IMG/VR virus record: IMGVR_UViG_3300032213_002477
Coordinates: 1 to 24,997 of that record
DNA: 24,997 nt
DNA from: a virus
Direction: 5' to 3' (one strand)
Both the position numbers and the translations under genes were made by a program. Below, one piece after another: positions 13,441 through 21,978 of the stretch. Under the pieces are notes generated by a model. The model worked only from the letters and a program-made list of their open reading frames with translations, made no database searches and was not told the DNA's origin. Numbering within the stretch: position 1 is the first letter of the stretch; every line of letters begins with the position of its first letter.

Positions 13441-14325
13441 ATGGCAAGAGTATCATTTTCACAATATAGCATGTGGCATAATTGTCCACAACAATACAAA
13501 TTAGCATACATAGATAAGTTGGGGGAAAACTCCTCTAACATACATTCAATCTTTGGAACTGCAATGCACGAAACACTTCAAAACTATTTGGAGAAATGTT
13601 TAAGAATATCAAAGTCACAAGCTGATAAGATGATTGACTTAAATGAGTATCTAAAAGAAAGAATGAAAGATGCGTATCTTAAAGAAACCGAAGGGGAAAT
13701 AGGAAATACTACAATATGCACCAAAGAAGAAATGGTGGAGTTTTTAGAAGATGGAAATGTCTTATTAGATTGGTTTCAAAAACCCAAAAACTTTAACAAA
13801 TTCTTTTCGTTAAAACACGATGAGTTGGTAGCAATTGAACAACCTATAAACACAAAGATTTCAGAGAATGTAAATTTTATGGGTTTCATAGATTTGATTA
13901 TCAGAGATACATTTACAGGTAGATACAGAATTATTGACTTTAAAACTTCTACAAGAGGTTGGAGTAAGTATCAAAAATCAGACCCAGTTAAAAGTGCACA
14001 AATCCTTTTATACAAAAAGTTCTATGCTGAATTACTAAACATTTCCGAAGATGTGATTGATGTTGAGTTTATCATTTTGAAAAGAAAGGTGGAGGTAAGA
14101 GAGGATATCCCAACACATAGAATGAGTAAGCATGTACCTGCAAATGGTAAAGTATCAGTGAATAAAGCCTGGAAGGGTTTTACGGAGTTTGTAGAGAGTG
14201 TATTTGACAAAGATGGTAATTATAGAATGGATATAGAATTCCCAAAGAACGCAACCAAACTATGTGAATGGTGTGAGTTTTTTGATAGAGGAATATGTGA
14301 TAGAGGATTAAAAAATTTAAATTAA
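13441..14325 (+). CDS. PD-(D/E)XK nuclease, Cas4/AddB-like with probable Fe-S cluster
   Basis: This 294-residue protein starts MARVSFSQYSMWHNCPQQYK, the typical opening of RecB-family nucleases. Visible active-site elements are H43 in GTAMHE (39-44), D151 in GFIDLII (148-154), IIDFKTS (164-170; D166, K168) and the Q-Y motif SAQILLY (185-191; Q187, Y191). C15 plus the C-terminal cysteines C275, C278 and C286 reproduce the one-plus-three pattern that holds a 4Fe-4S cluster in AddB and Cas4. It likely degrades or resects DNA 5'-3' during recombination or host DNA breakdown. T4 exonuclease roles differ, so the precise pathway is unknown. The ATG at 13441 is fixed by the promoter; the in-frame TTG at 13420 is inside that promoter. 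Confidence 0.88.
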   Translation: MARVSFSQYSMWHNCPQQYKLAYIDKLGENSSNIHSIFGTAMHETLQNYLEKCLRISKSQADKMIDLNEYLKERMKDAYLKETEGEIGNTTICTKEEMVEFLEDGNVLLDWFQKPKNFNKFFSLKHDELVAIEQPINTKISENVNFMGFIDLIIRDTFTGRYRIIDFKTSTRGWSKYQKSDPVKSAQILLYKKFYAELLNISEDVIDVEFIILKRKVEVREDIPTHRMSKHVPANGKVSVNKAWKGFTEFVESVFDKDGNYRMDIEFPKNATKLCEWCEFFDRGICDRGLKNLN

Positions 14326-14350
14326 ACAATATATATTTTAAAAATAAGTT

Positions 14351-15733
14351 ATGGCAAAAAAGAAGATTCTGTTATTATCAGATGATTTAAGAATGGCAAG
14401 TGGTATTGCCAATGTTTCCAAACAATTAGTATTAGGAACTGTTGATAAGTATGATTGGGTTCAATTAGGAGCCGCAATCAAACATCCAGAAGCCGGTAAG
14501 GTTTTAGATTTAAACGATAGTGTTAGAGAACAAACAGGTGTAAAAGATGCAAGTGTAAAAATTTATCCATCGGATGGTTATGGTAATGCCGATATAATTA
14601 GAAGATTATTGATGGTTGAAAAACCTGATGCAATCTTACACTTTACCGACCCGAGATATTGGATTTGGTTATATGAGATGGAACACGAAGTTCGTCAATC
14701 AGTTCCTTTATTCTTTTATCATATTTGGGATGATTTACCAGACCCAAAATATAATAGAGATTACTACGAAAGTTGTGATTGGATTGGGTGTATTTCAAAA
14801 CAAACGTATGGTATTACTAAAAGAGTATATAGTTGGGATAAAGAAAAACATTGGACTAAACCTGAAGCTTGGCAAGTAAGTTATGTACCACATGGTATCA
14901 ATTCGGATTTATATAAACCAGTAGAAGTTCCAAAAGATTTTAAAGAAAGTATATTTGGAGACAAAGAATATGATTTCGTATTATATTGGAATAATAGAAA
15001 CATTAGAAGAAAACAACCAATTGATGTTATATTAGCATTTGATAAATTTGTAGAAGCATTAAGACCTGAAGAAAGAAGTAAAGTATGTTTATTAATGCAC
15101 ACTGCTCCTGTTGAAGAACATGGAACGGATTTACCAAGAACAATTGCAGAATGTTGTTCACCTGAAACAAATGTAATATTTGCACCAAATAGATATTCCG
15201 AAGAACAATTGAACTATCTTTATAATATAGGTGATGTGACAATCAATGTAGCATCAAACGAAGGATTTGGATTAGCAACGGCAGAGTCAGTAATGGCAGG
15301 AACACCAATTATAGTAACGGTTACAGGTGGTTTACAAGACCAATGTGGATTTAGAGAAAGAGGTACGGGTAAATTAATAACTGCAGAAGATTATGTTGAA
15401 ATTGGTTCATTACATGATAGACACAAAAAAGCAGGTGTAGTTTGGGGAGATTGGGTTAAACCAATTTGGCCAGTTAGGTCAACAACAGGTTCAGTTCCTA
15501 CTCCATATATTTTTGATGATAGAGTTGACTTTGAAGATATCACTCCTTTAATTATGGATTGGTATAAAATGCCAAAAGAAGATAGAGAAGCTGCTGGATT
15601 AAAAGGTAGAAAACATTTCTTAGGAGAAGGTGGATTGAGTAGAGAAGCTATGTGTAATGCATTAGTTGAAGGTATGGAAGGTGCATTTGAAAATTGGAAA
15701 CCAAAACAAAAATTTAGATTAATAGAGTTATAA
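14351..15733 (+). CDS. GT-B fold glycosyltransferase (GT4-like)
   Basis: This 460-residue protein opens KKILLLSDDLRMASGIANVSKQL (N-terminal Rossmann half with a GIANV glycine loop). YVPHGIN (178-184) is the interdomain segment. The C-terminal nucleotide-sugar binding site is NEGFGLATAESVMAGTPII (303-321) with the E-x7-E pair (E304, E312). GT4-like enzymes transfer sugar from an NDP donor, here in the cytoplasm since no signal or membrane segment is seen. Related GT-B enzymes are common in large phages. It is the first gene of the glycan island, separated from the nuclease by a 25-nt A/T-rich gap. Donor and acceptor are unknown. Confidence 0.9.
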   Translation: MAKKKILLLSDDLRMASGIANVSKQLVLGTVDKYDWVQLGAAIKHPEAGKVLDLNDSVREQTGVKDASVKIYPSDGYGNADIIRRLLMVEKPDAILHFTDPRYWIWLYEMEHEVRQSVPLFFYHIWDDLPDPKYNRDYYESCDWIGCISKQTYGITKRVYSWDKEKHWTKPEAWQVSYVPHGINSDLYKPVEVPKDFKESIFGDKEYDFVLYWNNRNIRRKQPIDVILAFDKFVEALRPEERSKVCLLMHTAPVEEHGTDLPRTIAECCSPETNVIFAPNRYSEEQLNYLYNIGDVTINVASNEGFGLATAESVMAGTPIIVTVTGGLQDQCGFRERGTGKLITAEDYVEIGSLHDRHKKAGVVWGDWVKPIWPVRSTTGSVPTPYIFDDRVDFEDITPLIMDWYKMPKEDREAAGLKGRKHFLGEGGLSREAMCNALVEGMEGAFENWKPKQKFRLIEL

Positions 15734-15734
15734 T

Positions 15735-17003
15735 ATGAAACCAACATTAGTATTTCAAGCACCAGTAGCAACAAGAAGTGGGTATGGTGACCACGCAAGA
15801 GATTTATTACATTCTCTTTATAAATTAGACAAATTTGATATCAAAGTTATTAGTACTCGTTGGGGAAATACTCCAATGGATGCATTAAACTATGACAATC
15901 CATTTCATAAGTTTGTAGTGGATAATATTATTCCAAAAATTGACCAAAAACCTGACATCTATATTCAGGTAACAGTTCCAAATGAATTTCAACCATTGGG
16001 ATTTTATAACATTGGAATTACAGCTGCAATTGAAACTACACATTGTGCATTAGATTGGGTACACGGATGTAATAGAATGGACTTAATTATAGTACCATCC
16101 GAACATTCAAAAGATAGTTTAGTAAAGACAATTTATAACGAACAAGACAAAAATAGTGGTCAATTGATTACACAACATAAAATTCAGAAACCAATTGAGA
16201 TTCTTTTTGAAGGATTCGATGAGATGGATTTTGGAACGGAAACTGTTGCACATATTACCGAATTGGATTCAATCAAAGAAGATTTTGCATTCTTATTTGT
16301 AGGACATTGGTTAAGAGGTGATTTGGGTGAAGATAGAAAGAATGTAGGAATGATGATTAAAACATTTGCAATGGCTTTCAAAAATGAAAAGGTTAAACCT
16401 GCATTAGTTCTTAAAACCAGTTCAGCTGGATTTAGTGTAATGGATAGAGAAACTACTATTAAAAAAATTAGAGAGGTATTGGGAAAGGATTATAAGTTAG
16501 TTCCAATTTACCTTTTACATGGTGATTTGACTCCATCGGAAATGAATGGATTATACGAACATCCAAAAGTAAAGGCAATGTTAAACTTTACAAAAGGTGA
16601 AGGATTCGGTAGACCCCTATTAGAGTTCAGCTTGACAGGAAAACCTGTAATTGTTTCTAATTGGAGTGGCCACATTGATTTCTTAAAACAAGGTGCGGTA
16701 TTACTGGAAGGTGAATTAAAACCGGTACATGAATCTGCAGCTGACCAATTCTTATTAAAAGAATCACAATGGTTTAATGTTAATATTTCAAAAGCATTGA
16801 CTACAATCAAAGATGTTTATAAAAATTATGACAAATACAAAGTTGAATCATTTCAATTAGGTAAACAAAATAAACAAAATTTTGGATTAGAAAAAATGAC
16901 CAAATTGTTTGATGTAATTTTAAATCAATATGGTATTTATACTAAAATACAACCAAAATTCCAACAGTTACAATTACCAAAATTGAAAATGTTAAATAAA
17001 TAA
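15735..17003 (+). CDS. GT-B fold glycosyltransferase (second)
   Basis: This 422-residue protein has an N-terminal APVATRSGYGDHARDL stretch (9-24), a phage-common GT-B opening. IVPSEHSKDSLV follows at 119-130 and FVGHWLRGDLGEDRKN at 188-203. The donor-binding KGEGFGRPLLEFSLTGKPVI is at 287-306 with the E-x7-E pair (E289, E297). It starts 1 nt after the preceding glycosyltransferase and resembles it only in general plan, so the two probably act on successive sugars. No membrane segment is seen. Specificity cannot be read from sequence. Confidence 0.9.
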   Translation: MKPTLVFQAPVATRSGYGDHARDLLHSLYKLDKFDIKVISTRWGNTPMDALNYDNPFHKFVVDNIIPKIDQKPDIYIQVTVPNEFQPLGFYNIGITAAIETTHCALDWVHGCNRMDLIIVPSEHSKDSLVKTIYNEQDKNSGQLITQHKIQKPIEILFEGFDEMDFGTETVAHITELDSIKEDFAFLFVGHWLRGDLGEDRKNVGMMIKTFAMAFKNEKVKPALVLKTSSAGFSVMDRETTIKKIREVLGKDYKLVPIYLLHGDLTPSEMNGLYEHPKVKAMLNFTKGEGFGRPLLEFSLTGKPVIVSNWSGHIDFLKQGAVLLEGELKPVHESAADQFLLKESQWFNVNISKALTTIKDVYKNYDKYKVESFQLGKQNKQNFGLEKMTKLFDVILNQYGIYTKIQPKFQQLQLPKLKMLNK

Positions 17004-17590
17004 TGGCCATAGATACCAATTATACTAAAATATATAAAAGATATACTTCAAATCCAATACTGATAACGAACGCCAATAGTAAAATGGTGAGAGGCCAATT
17101 TTATCAAATATTGGAATATAAATATATTGACGAAGAGGACGATTCAAAATCTTGGTCAGGAACAACCGCACCAATCGTTTATGTATTATACATCTCAGGT
17201 AAAGATGATTTGGTTCATTGTATAAAATTATCAAACATAAATCCACTTACTGTCAAACAATTATTTAAAAAATTGGTAGATGAATTGGACGCGGAAATTG
17301 ACCCTGGAAAAGACGCAAGAAGTTTTTATAATAACAAAATGAAAAACATGTCATTTTTTGCAAAGAATTTTTATAGAACTTATAAATTGTCTGGCATTTT
17401 AAGATGTGTATCTTTAGATATGGACACCACTAAGTTAATTCCAAAATCTATGGTTCAAAGTGGTATTGCAAGTATGGGTTATAAGACTTATGGTAGACGA
17501 GGTAAAATTACAAATATAGATGTTGATGTAAAAGATAACAAATATTCAAAATACCAAGACCAACAACCAAAAATTAAAAAAAATAAATAG
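17003..17590 (+). CDS. Uncharacterised phage protein (195 aa)
   Basis: The family is not recognised. It begins MAIDTNYTKIYKRYTSNPIL, then a moderately acidic middle (YIDEEDDSKSW) leading to APIVYVLYISGKDDLVHCIK and FYRTYKLSGILRCVSLDMD. The C-terminus is very basic and Lys/Asn/Gln-rich, with YKTYGRRGKI. No membrane segments, signal peptide or Cys motifs are visible. It overlaps the preceding glycosyltransferase by 1 nt (TAATG) and is co-directional with the glycan genes. A nucleic acid- or structural-protein contact through the basic tail is conceivable, but nothing supports a function. Confidence 0.7.
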   Translation: MAIDTNYTKIYKRYTSNPILITNANSKMVRGQFYQILEYKYIDEEDDSKSWSGTTAPIVYVLYISGKDDLVHCIKLSNINPLTVKQLFKKLVDELDAEIDPGKDARSFYNNKMKNMSFFAKNFYRTYKLSGILRCVSLDMDTTKLIPKSMVQSGIASMGYKTYGRRGKITNIDVDVKDNKYSKYQDQQPKIKKNK

Positions 17591-17592
17591 TT

Positions 17593-17991
17593 ATGACATC
17601 AAAAGAATTTGTCCTTTGGTTAAAAGGATTTACGGAAGGAGTGCATGAATTTAACATTACTCCAAAACAATGGGACACACTAAAAGAAAAGTTGGCAGAA
17701 GTGGATGACAATACAATCCCTATGGGTGGAGTAATTGTAGACGATAATACATTTAGAGTTCCAAATGACCAACTATTTTATCCAAACCATACCGGAACAA
17801 CATCAAAAGGTATATTCACAACAACACCTGGTACTACCGGATTTATTACAATTTCAAATCCAAACATAGCATCATTTGGTACGGGTTCAGTTGGAACTAT
17901 TACAACAAACAATCCATCAACATCAACTACATACGGATATCCAAGTGGTTCTACATGGAGTTATACAACATCAAACGAAAGAATATTTTAA
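17593..17991 (+). CDS. Uncharacterised phage protein with Thr/Ser-rich C-terminus (132 aa)
   Basis: The N-terminal ~40 residues (MTSKEFVLWLKGFTEGVHE, then TPKQWDTLKEKLAEV) form a helical module I have seen at the start of many small phage proteins, without known function. From about residue 65 the sequence is low-complexity, rich in Thr, Gly, Ser and Asn (TTTPGTTGFITISNP, SVGTITTNNPSTSTTYGYP). Such Ser/Thr-rich surfaces are typical acceptors for O-glycosylation or of structural appendages; in a glycosyltransferase cluster this is suggestive but unproven. It starts 2 nt after the previous stop and overlaps the next gene by 1 nt. Confidence 0.7.
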   Translation: MTSKEFVLWLKGFTEGVHEFNITPKQWDTLKEKLAEVDDNTIPMGGVIVDDNTFRVPNDQLFYPNHTGTTSKGIFTTTPGTTGFITISNPNIASFGTGSVGTITTNNPSTSTTYGYPSGSTWSYTTSNERIF

Positions 17992-18614
17992 TGAAATTAA
18001 GTTACGCAATAACGGCTTGTAATGAAGTCGAAGAAACGATTAGATTAGTAGGACAATTATTAAACTACAAAGAAGAAAATTCGGAAATAGTAGTCCTATT
18101 AGATACACCCAAAGCACCTACTGAATTAGTAGAGTATTTGGAATTACAAGCAAACGCTGACCACATCACACTTATAGAATCAGAATTTGATAATGATTTT
18201 GCACAATGGAAAAATCTATTAAACTCACAATGTAAAGGTGAGTGGATATTTCAATTAGATGCCGATGAATATCTTATGCCTGATTTGATTGTAAATATGG
18301 AAGCATTGTTAGATAGTAATACCGATAAGGATATGATTGTTGTTCCTAGAATCAATACAGTTGAAGGATTAACCGACACACATATTAAAAAATGGGGTTG
18401 GAATGTAAATGAAAAAGGTTGGGTAAATTTCCCAGATGTTCAAACTCGTATTTATAAAAACTCTGACAAAATTGGATGGAGTGGTAAAGTGCACGAAAGA
18501 ATAGTTGGATTTGAATCTTATACCAATTTCCCTGCAGATGAAATATATTGTATCAGGCATCCTAAGACAATAGACAGACAAGAAAGACAAAATAATTATT
18601 ACGATACTTTATAA
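17991..18614 (+). CDS. Family 2 (GT-A) glycosyltransferase
   Basis: This 207-residue protein begins MKLSYAITACNEVEETIR, a GT2 N-terminal strand with the CNE loop. FQLDADEYLMP (87-97) carries the metal-binding DxD (D90, D92). VHER (167-170) lies in the usual acceptor-side position. Small GT2 enzymes of this size transfer one sugar from an NDP donor. I use the ATG at 17991, which overlaps the previous stop (TAATG), because an upstream in-frame start would add a poorly conserved 12-residue leader within that gene. It ends with a 1-nt overlap with the next gene. No membrane segment is seen. Confidence 0.88.
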   Translation: MKLSYAITACNEVEETIRLVGQLLNYKEENSEIVVLLDTPKAPTELVEYLELQANADHITLIESEFDNDFAQWKNLLNSQCKGEWIFQLDADEYLMPDLIVNMEALLDSNTDKDMIVVPRINTVEGLTDTHIKKWGWNVNEKGWVNFPDVQTRIYKNSDKIGWSGKVHERIVGFESYTNFPADEIYCIRHPKTIDRQERQNNYYDTL

Positions 18615-19279
18615 TGGTTCACATATATTATCACATATATGCAATTGATGGTGTCGAATCTATAATAGATGAACAACTTTCTTTAATAAAAAAACATTTT
18701 AATTTTCCATATAAATTAAATATAGGTATTTCAATCCCTCATGATAATAAATCTATAACTAATATATTGAATATAATTGATAAATCAAATATTAGAGATA
18801 TAAGAGCAAAAGGACATGAGTTTATAACATTAGATTTAATAGAAAAAGATAAGGAAAAATTTGGTGATTCCGATTATATTTTGTATCTTCATACAAAGGG
18901 AGCATCTAAATTAGATGATATAGATTATTCAAATATAAAAACTTGGAGAGAATTGATGAATTATTTTAATATAGAAAAATGTAATAATGTTCTAAAAATT
19001 TTTGAAAAAAGTGAATATAATACATATGGTGTTTTACTGGGAAACATAGGAAAATGGCAATTATATTCCGGTAATTTTTGGTGGGCAAAATCATCTTATT
19101 TAAAAACAATCAATATAGATGGTATAATGAAAACCAGATTTGATGCAGAATGTAAATATATCCAAATGGGTGAGAATTGGAAACCATATTCTCCGTATAA
19201 TAGACCAGGTGATTATGAAGAACATTATCGAATAAATCATTACGATATAATGTTTAAAAGAAAAGAATATGCAAAATAA
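18614..19279 (+). CDS. Glycosyltransferase-like protein with YLHTKG and SGNFWW motifs
   Basis: This 221-residue protein carries ILYLHTKGAS (89-98), TWRELMNYF (110-118) and YSGNFWWAKSSYL (151-163). I associate these with glycosyltransferase-like proteins of polysaccharide clusters, some labelled rhamnan-synthesis-like. A GT-A-like fold is probable, but no canonical DxD is visible; GDSD at 84-87 is the nearest candidate. The gene is noticeably A/T-rich, with AAAA and ATAT runs, unlike the earlier replication genes. It overlaps the next gene by 11 nt. Function as glycan assembly enzyme is inferred from motif and neighbours. Confidence 0.7.
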   Translation: MVHIYYHIYAIDGVESIIDEQLSLIKKHFNFPYKLNIGISIPHDNKSITNILNIIDKSNIRDIRAKGHEFITLDLIEKDKEKFGDSDYILYLHTKGASKLDDIDYSNIKTWRELMNYFNIEKCNNVLKIFEKSEYNTYGVLLGNIGKWQLYSGNFWWAKSSYLKTINIDGIMKTRFDAECKYIQMGENWKPYSPYNRPGDYEEHYRINHYDIMFKRKEYAK

Positions 19280-20141
19280 AATAACATTTATATTCGATTA
19301 TAGAGGTGAAGAATGGTCAATGCCATTGGCACTTATGAATGAGTTTAAAGAAAGAGGTTGGGAAACTGAAATAGTTTCTATACCAAATGGTGATGATTCC
19401 CAATTACAACTATGGATTCAACAAGATACTCCAACTGATATTGTTATGTTTTTAGATTGGGGAAGATTTGATTCTAAATGGTTGGATAAAAGCTTAAAAC
19501 CAAACGCATTTTGGATACAAGAAAGTGGAGATGACCCACAAAATTTTGAAAGAAATTATCCAAAAGCAAATCGTTTTCATTATACAATTACGCCTGACAA
19601 ACAATCGGCAATTGAATATAAAAATAGAGGAATAAATGCAGAATGGATAAACCACTTTGCAGATACTAAAGTTCAGTTTCCTATGAATTTAGAACCAAAA
19701 TATACGGCAGTTACAAGTAGAGGTAAAGGTGGTTCGGAATTTTTAGATTATCTTACAAATTGGTCAGAAGGTGCAATTGGAAATCGTAACGGCATGAATG
19801 CAAAAGAACATACTGAATTTTTAAATAGTGGTTTAGTTGTTATTCAAAATAGTAGATGGCAAGAAATTACCCGTAGGATTTTTGAAGGAATGGCTTGTGG
19901 AAAATTAGTTATCACAGATAGGTTGCCTGATATTAGAGGATTGGATGAAGTATTTGTAGAAGGTCAAGAAATTATTTTATACAATGATATGTTTGATTGT
20001 ATTGAAAAAATAAACTACTATATCGAAAACGAAGAAGAGAGAGAAAGAATTGCACACAATGGAATGATAAGGGTATTACATAATTATACACAAGTACAAG
20101 TTGTAGATAAATTAATAGAAAAATTTAAAAATAATAAATAA
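19269..20141 (+). CDS. CgeB-like GT-B glycosyltransferase
   Basis: This 290-residue protein has IQNSRWQEITRRIFEGMACG (192-211) followed by KLVITDRL, matching the C-terminal donor-binding signature 'E..RR.FE.mAcG..vitdr' of CgeB/Glyco_trans_1-type enzymes. The N-terminal half (ITFIFDYRGEEWSMPLAL, IVMFLDWGRFD) looks like a reduced first Rossmann domain. It is smaller than typical GT-B proteins, as in several phage versions. It overlaps its upstream neighbour by 11 nt and its downstream neighbour by 1 nt. Donor and acceptor are unknown. Confidence 0.83.
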   Translation: MQNKITFIFDYRGEEWSMPLALMNEFKERGWETEIVSIPNGDDSQLQLWIQQDTPTDIVMFLDWGRFDSKWLDKSLKPNAFWIQESGDDPQNFERNYPKANRFHYTITPDKQSAIEYKNRGINAEWINHFADTKVQFPMNLEPKYTAVTSRGKGGSEFLDYLTNWSEGAIGNRNGMNAKEHTEFLNSGLVVIQNSRWQEITRRIFEGMACGKLVITDRLPDIRGLDEVFVEGQEIILYNDMFDCIEKINYYIENEEERERIAHNGMIRVLHNYTQVQVVDKLIEKFKNNK

Positions 20142-20707
20142 TGACATTTTCAGAGTTTTACGAAACATCCGATTTTAAAAGTGATAAGGGAACTACGCAT
20201 GATTATATAAACGGATATTATTCGAATGAGTTTACATCAAAAAGGAATGATAAATTAAAAATATTAGAAATAGGAGTACATGAAGGTCGCTCTATAAAAT
20301 TATTAAGAGAATGGTTTGTAAATTCGGAAATAAATGGTATAGACCCTTTTGGAAATGGTTTACCAGATAATATATCAGATGAAATTAAAAAAATGGGAGA
20401 TATCAATATTATAGAAGATGACGCCTATACTCAAAATGTTTTAGATATGTTTGAAGATAATTCAATAGATTATTTAATTGATGACGGGCCACATACTTTG
20501 AAATCTCAATTGTTTTCAATAGAATACTGGTTTAAAAAAGTAAAAATAGGTGGAATTATGATTATAGAAGATATACAGAATTTAGATAAAGAAAAACAGG
20601 AAATAGATGATTTGTGTTTTAAATTGGGAATAACGTATGAAATAATAGATTTAAGAAACAATAAGAATAGATATGATGATATACTTTTAACATTTCAAAA
20701 AAAATAA
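20141..20707 (+). CDS. Class I SAM-dependent methyltransferase (first of three)
   Basis: This 188-residue protein begins with a conserved-looking FYETSDFKSDKGTTHDYING segment. The SAM-binding motif I is ILEIGVHEGRS (41-51), followed by the acidic strand-2 end GIDPFG (66-71). IDDGPHTLKSQ (113-123) carries the DDGxH block and GGIMIIEDI (137-145) a later strand. The pattern fits methyltransferases of the cephalosporin-hydroxylase/macrocin O-methyltransferase type, which methylate sugars or small molecules. Among glycosyltransferases a sugar O-methyltransferase is the simplest reading; DNA or protein substrates cannot be excluded. Confidence 0.85.
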   Translation: MTFSEFYETSDFKSDKGTTHDYINGYYSNEFTSKRNDKLKILEIGVHEGRSIKLLREWFVNSEINGIDPFGNGLPDNISDEIKKMGDINIIEDDAYTQNVLDMFEDNSIDYLIDDGPHTLKSQLFSIEYWFKKVKIGGIMIIEDIQNLDKEKQEIDDLCFKLGITYEIIDLRNNKNRYDDILLTFQKK

Positions 20708-20710
20708 AAA

Positions 20711-21286
20711 ATGGATTTACAAAAAACTTATGATGAAAACAATGTAGGAAAATGGGATGGGTGGTATAAAAATTTACCAGACACTCCTGGGTCATTTCAA
20801 TATGGTGATACTTTAACCTATGAATTGGCAGCTAAATTTTTAGAAGATTGTAAAGAAGTAGAAGACTGGGGTGTTGGTGGTGGAGGGTTTTTACGATATA
20901 GACCCGATGCAATTGGTGTGGATGGTAGTGATACTAAATTTGCACAAAAAAAATACATTGATTTAAGAAAATATACTACTAATGTAGAAGGTATACATAT
21001 TAGACATATATTTGAACATAATTACAATTGGAAAGATATTTTAGAAAATGCAGTTAAATCGGCTACTAAAAAATTAGCAATTACTATGTTTATTCCTTTG
21101 ATTAACGAAGATAGTAAAGAATTAGCACATAATGCAAAACATGGTGTAGATGTACCTGATATGGCTATAAATGAAAAAGAATTTATGGATGTAATTACAA
21201 AAATGAAACCTACTAATATACATAGAGAAATATTTAGTACCGATACTGGATATAGTAAAGAAGAAATTATTTTTATTACATTTTAA
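20711..21286 (+). CDS. Class I SAM methyltransferase-like protein (second)
   Basis: This 191-residue protein has VEDWGVGGGGF (50-60) as a glycine-rich SAM loop, IGVDGSD (68-74) ending the second strand, and IRHIFEHNYNW (97-107) in the position of motif IV. It is unlike the previous methyltransferase in detail, with a double-Gly loop and no DDGxH, so it is probably a different family. The NVGKWDGWYKNLPDT N-terminus resembles phage methyltransferases with unknown acceptors. It starts 3 nt after the previous gene. The function is inferred from fold motifs only. Confidence 0.7.
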   Translation: MDLQKTYDENNVGKWDGWYKNLPDTPGSFQYGDTLTYELAAKFLEDCKEVEDWGVGGGGFLRYRPDAIGVDGSDTKFAQKKYIDLRKYTTNVEGIHIRHIFEHNYNWKDILENAVKSATKKLAITMFIPLINEDSKELAHNAKHGVDVPDMAINEKEFMDVITKMKPTNIHREIFSTDTGYSKEEIIFITF

Positions 21287-21292
21287 GAATCA

Positions 21293-21976
21293 ATGGAATC
21301 TACCGCTAAAAAAATAAAAATAGTTTCCGCTAACTTTGGCATGGAAAACAACATAGATTGTATAGATATGCCACAACAAGTTGGTGAGTCATTTTATTAT
21401 AAAACTTATAATTATAACGATAATAATTATCCTTTAAGAGATAAATCATTGAGTCCTAGATTAAAAGGAAAAATACCCAAAATGTTAGAATGGATACATG
21501 ATGATGCCGATTACTATATATGGTTGGATAGTCCATTCGAAATAATATCTGATAAATTTATACAGAATACACTAAACGCAATTGGGGATAACGATTTATG
21601 TTTATGTAAACACAATAGTGTTCGTTCTTCGATTCGAGAAGAACTCGAATATATGAAAAAAGAAATGCAATTTGATAATGGATATTTAATAAGTAGATAT
21701 TCCGGTGAAGATATGGATAAACAAGTTAGTATATATTTGGAAGATAAATCATTTACTGATAATAATTTATTTGAAATGGGATTTTTCATATATTCAAAAA
21801 AATTAGTAGAAAATAAAAATTATAATTTAATGACTGATTGGTTTCTACATAATTCTTTATACTCAATACAAGACCAATTATCAATACCATATTTATTACA
21901 CAAACATAATGTGAAATATACTACGTTTGATTTTAATGTATTTAGTAATCCTGATTTGAAATATAACTTTAAGTAA
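21293..21976 (+). CDS. DUF616/TOD1-like putative glycosyltransferase
   Basis: This 227-residue protein carries LSPRLKGKIPKMLEW (53-67) and DADYYIWLDSPFEI (71-84), matching the PR-x-KIpK and YxIWLD-x blocks of the DUF616 (TOD1/MUCI70-type) glycosyltransferase family, which has a GT-A-like fold. The YIWLDS aspartate probably takes the role of a DxD. It is shorter than the plant proteins but close to bacterial and phage members. A pair of overlapping inverted repeats lies within it at 21624-21650. It starts 6 nt after the preceding gene and 2 nt separate it from the next. Confidence 0.72.
   Translation: MESTAKKIKIVSANFGMENNIDCIDMPQQVGESFYYKTYNYNDNNYPLRDKSLSPRLKGKIPKMLEWIHDDADYYIWLDSPFEIISDKFIQNTLNAIGDNDLCLCKHNSVRSSIREELEYMKKEMQFDNGYLISRYSGEDMDKQVSIYLEDKSFTDNNLFEMGFFIYSKKLVENKNYNLMTDWFLHNSLYSIQDQLSIPYLLHKHNVKYTTFDFNVFSNPDLKYNFK
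21624..21650 (+). other. Overlapping, mutually exclusive hairpins inside the DUF616-like gene
   Basis: GTTCTTC (21624-21630) pairs perfectly with GAAGAAC (21638-21644) around a 7-nt loop. ATTCGAG (21632-21638) also pairs perfectly with CTCGAAT (21644-21650) around a 5-nt loop. The two 7-bp stems share sequence and cannot form together. They lie in coding sequence, so coding constraint may explain them, but the density of perfect complementarity is high for this A/T-rich region. Confidence 0.35.
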
Positions 21977-21978
21977 TT

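Noticed and set aside
14332-14339. TATATTTT 11 nt before the first GT-B gene, a -7-like box
   Set aside because: No TTTG lies 19-21 nt upstream and composition is very A/T-rich; too weak to call a promoter, although the island must be transcribed from somewhere.
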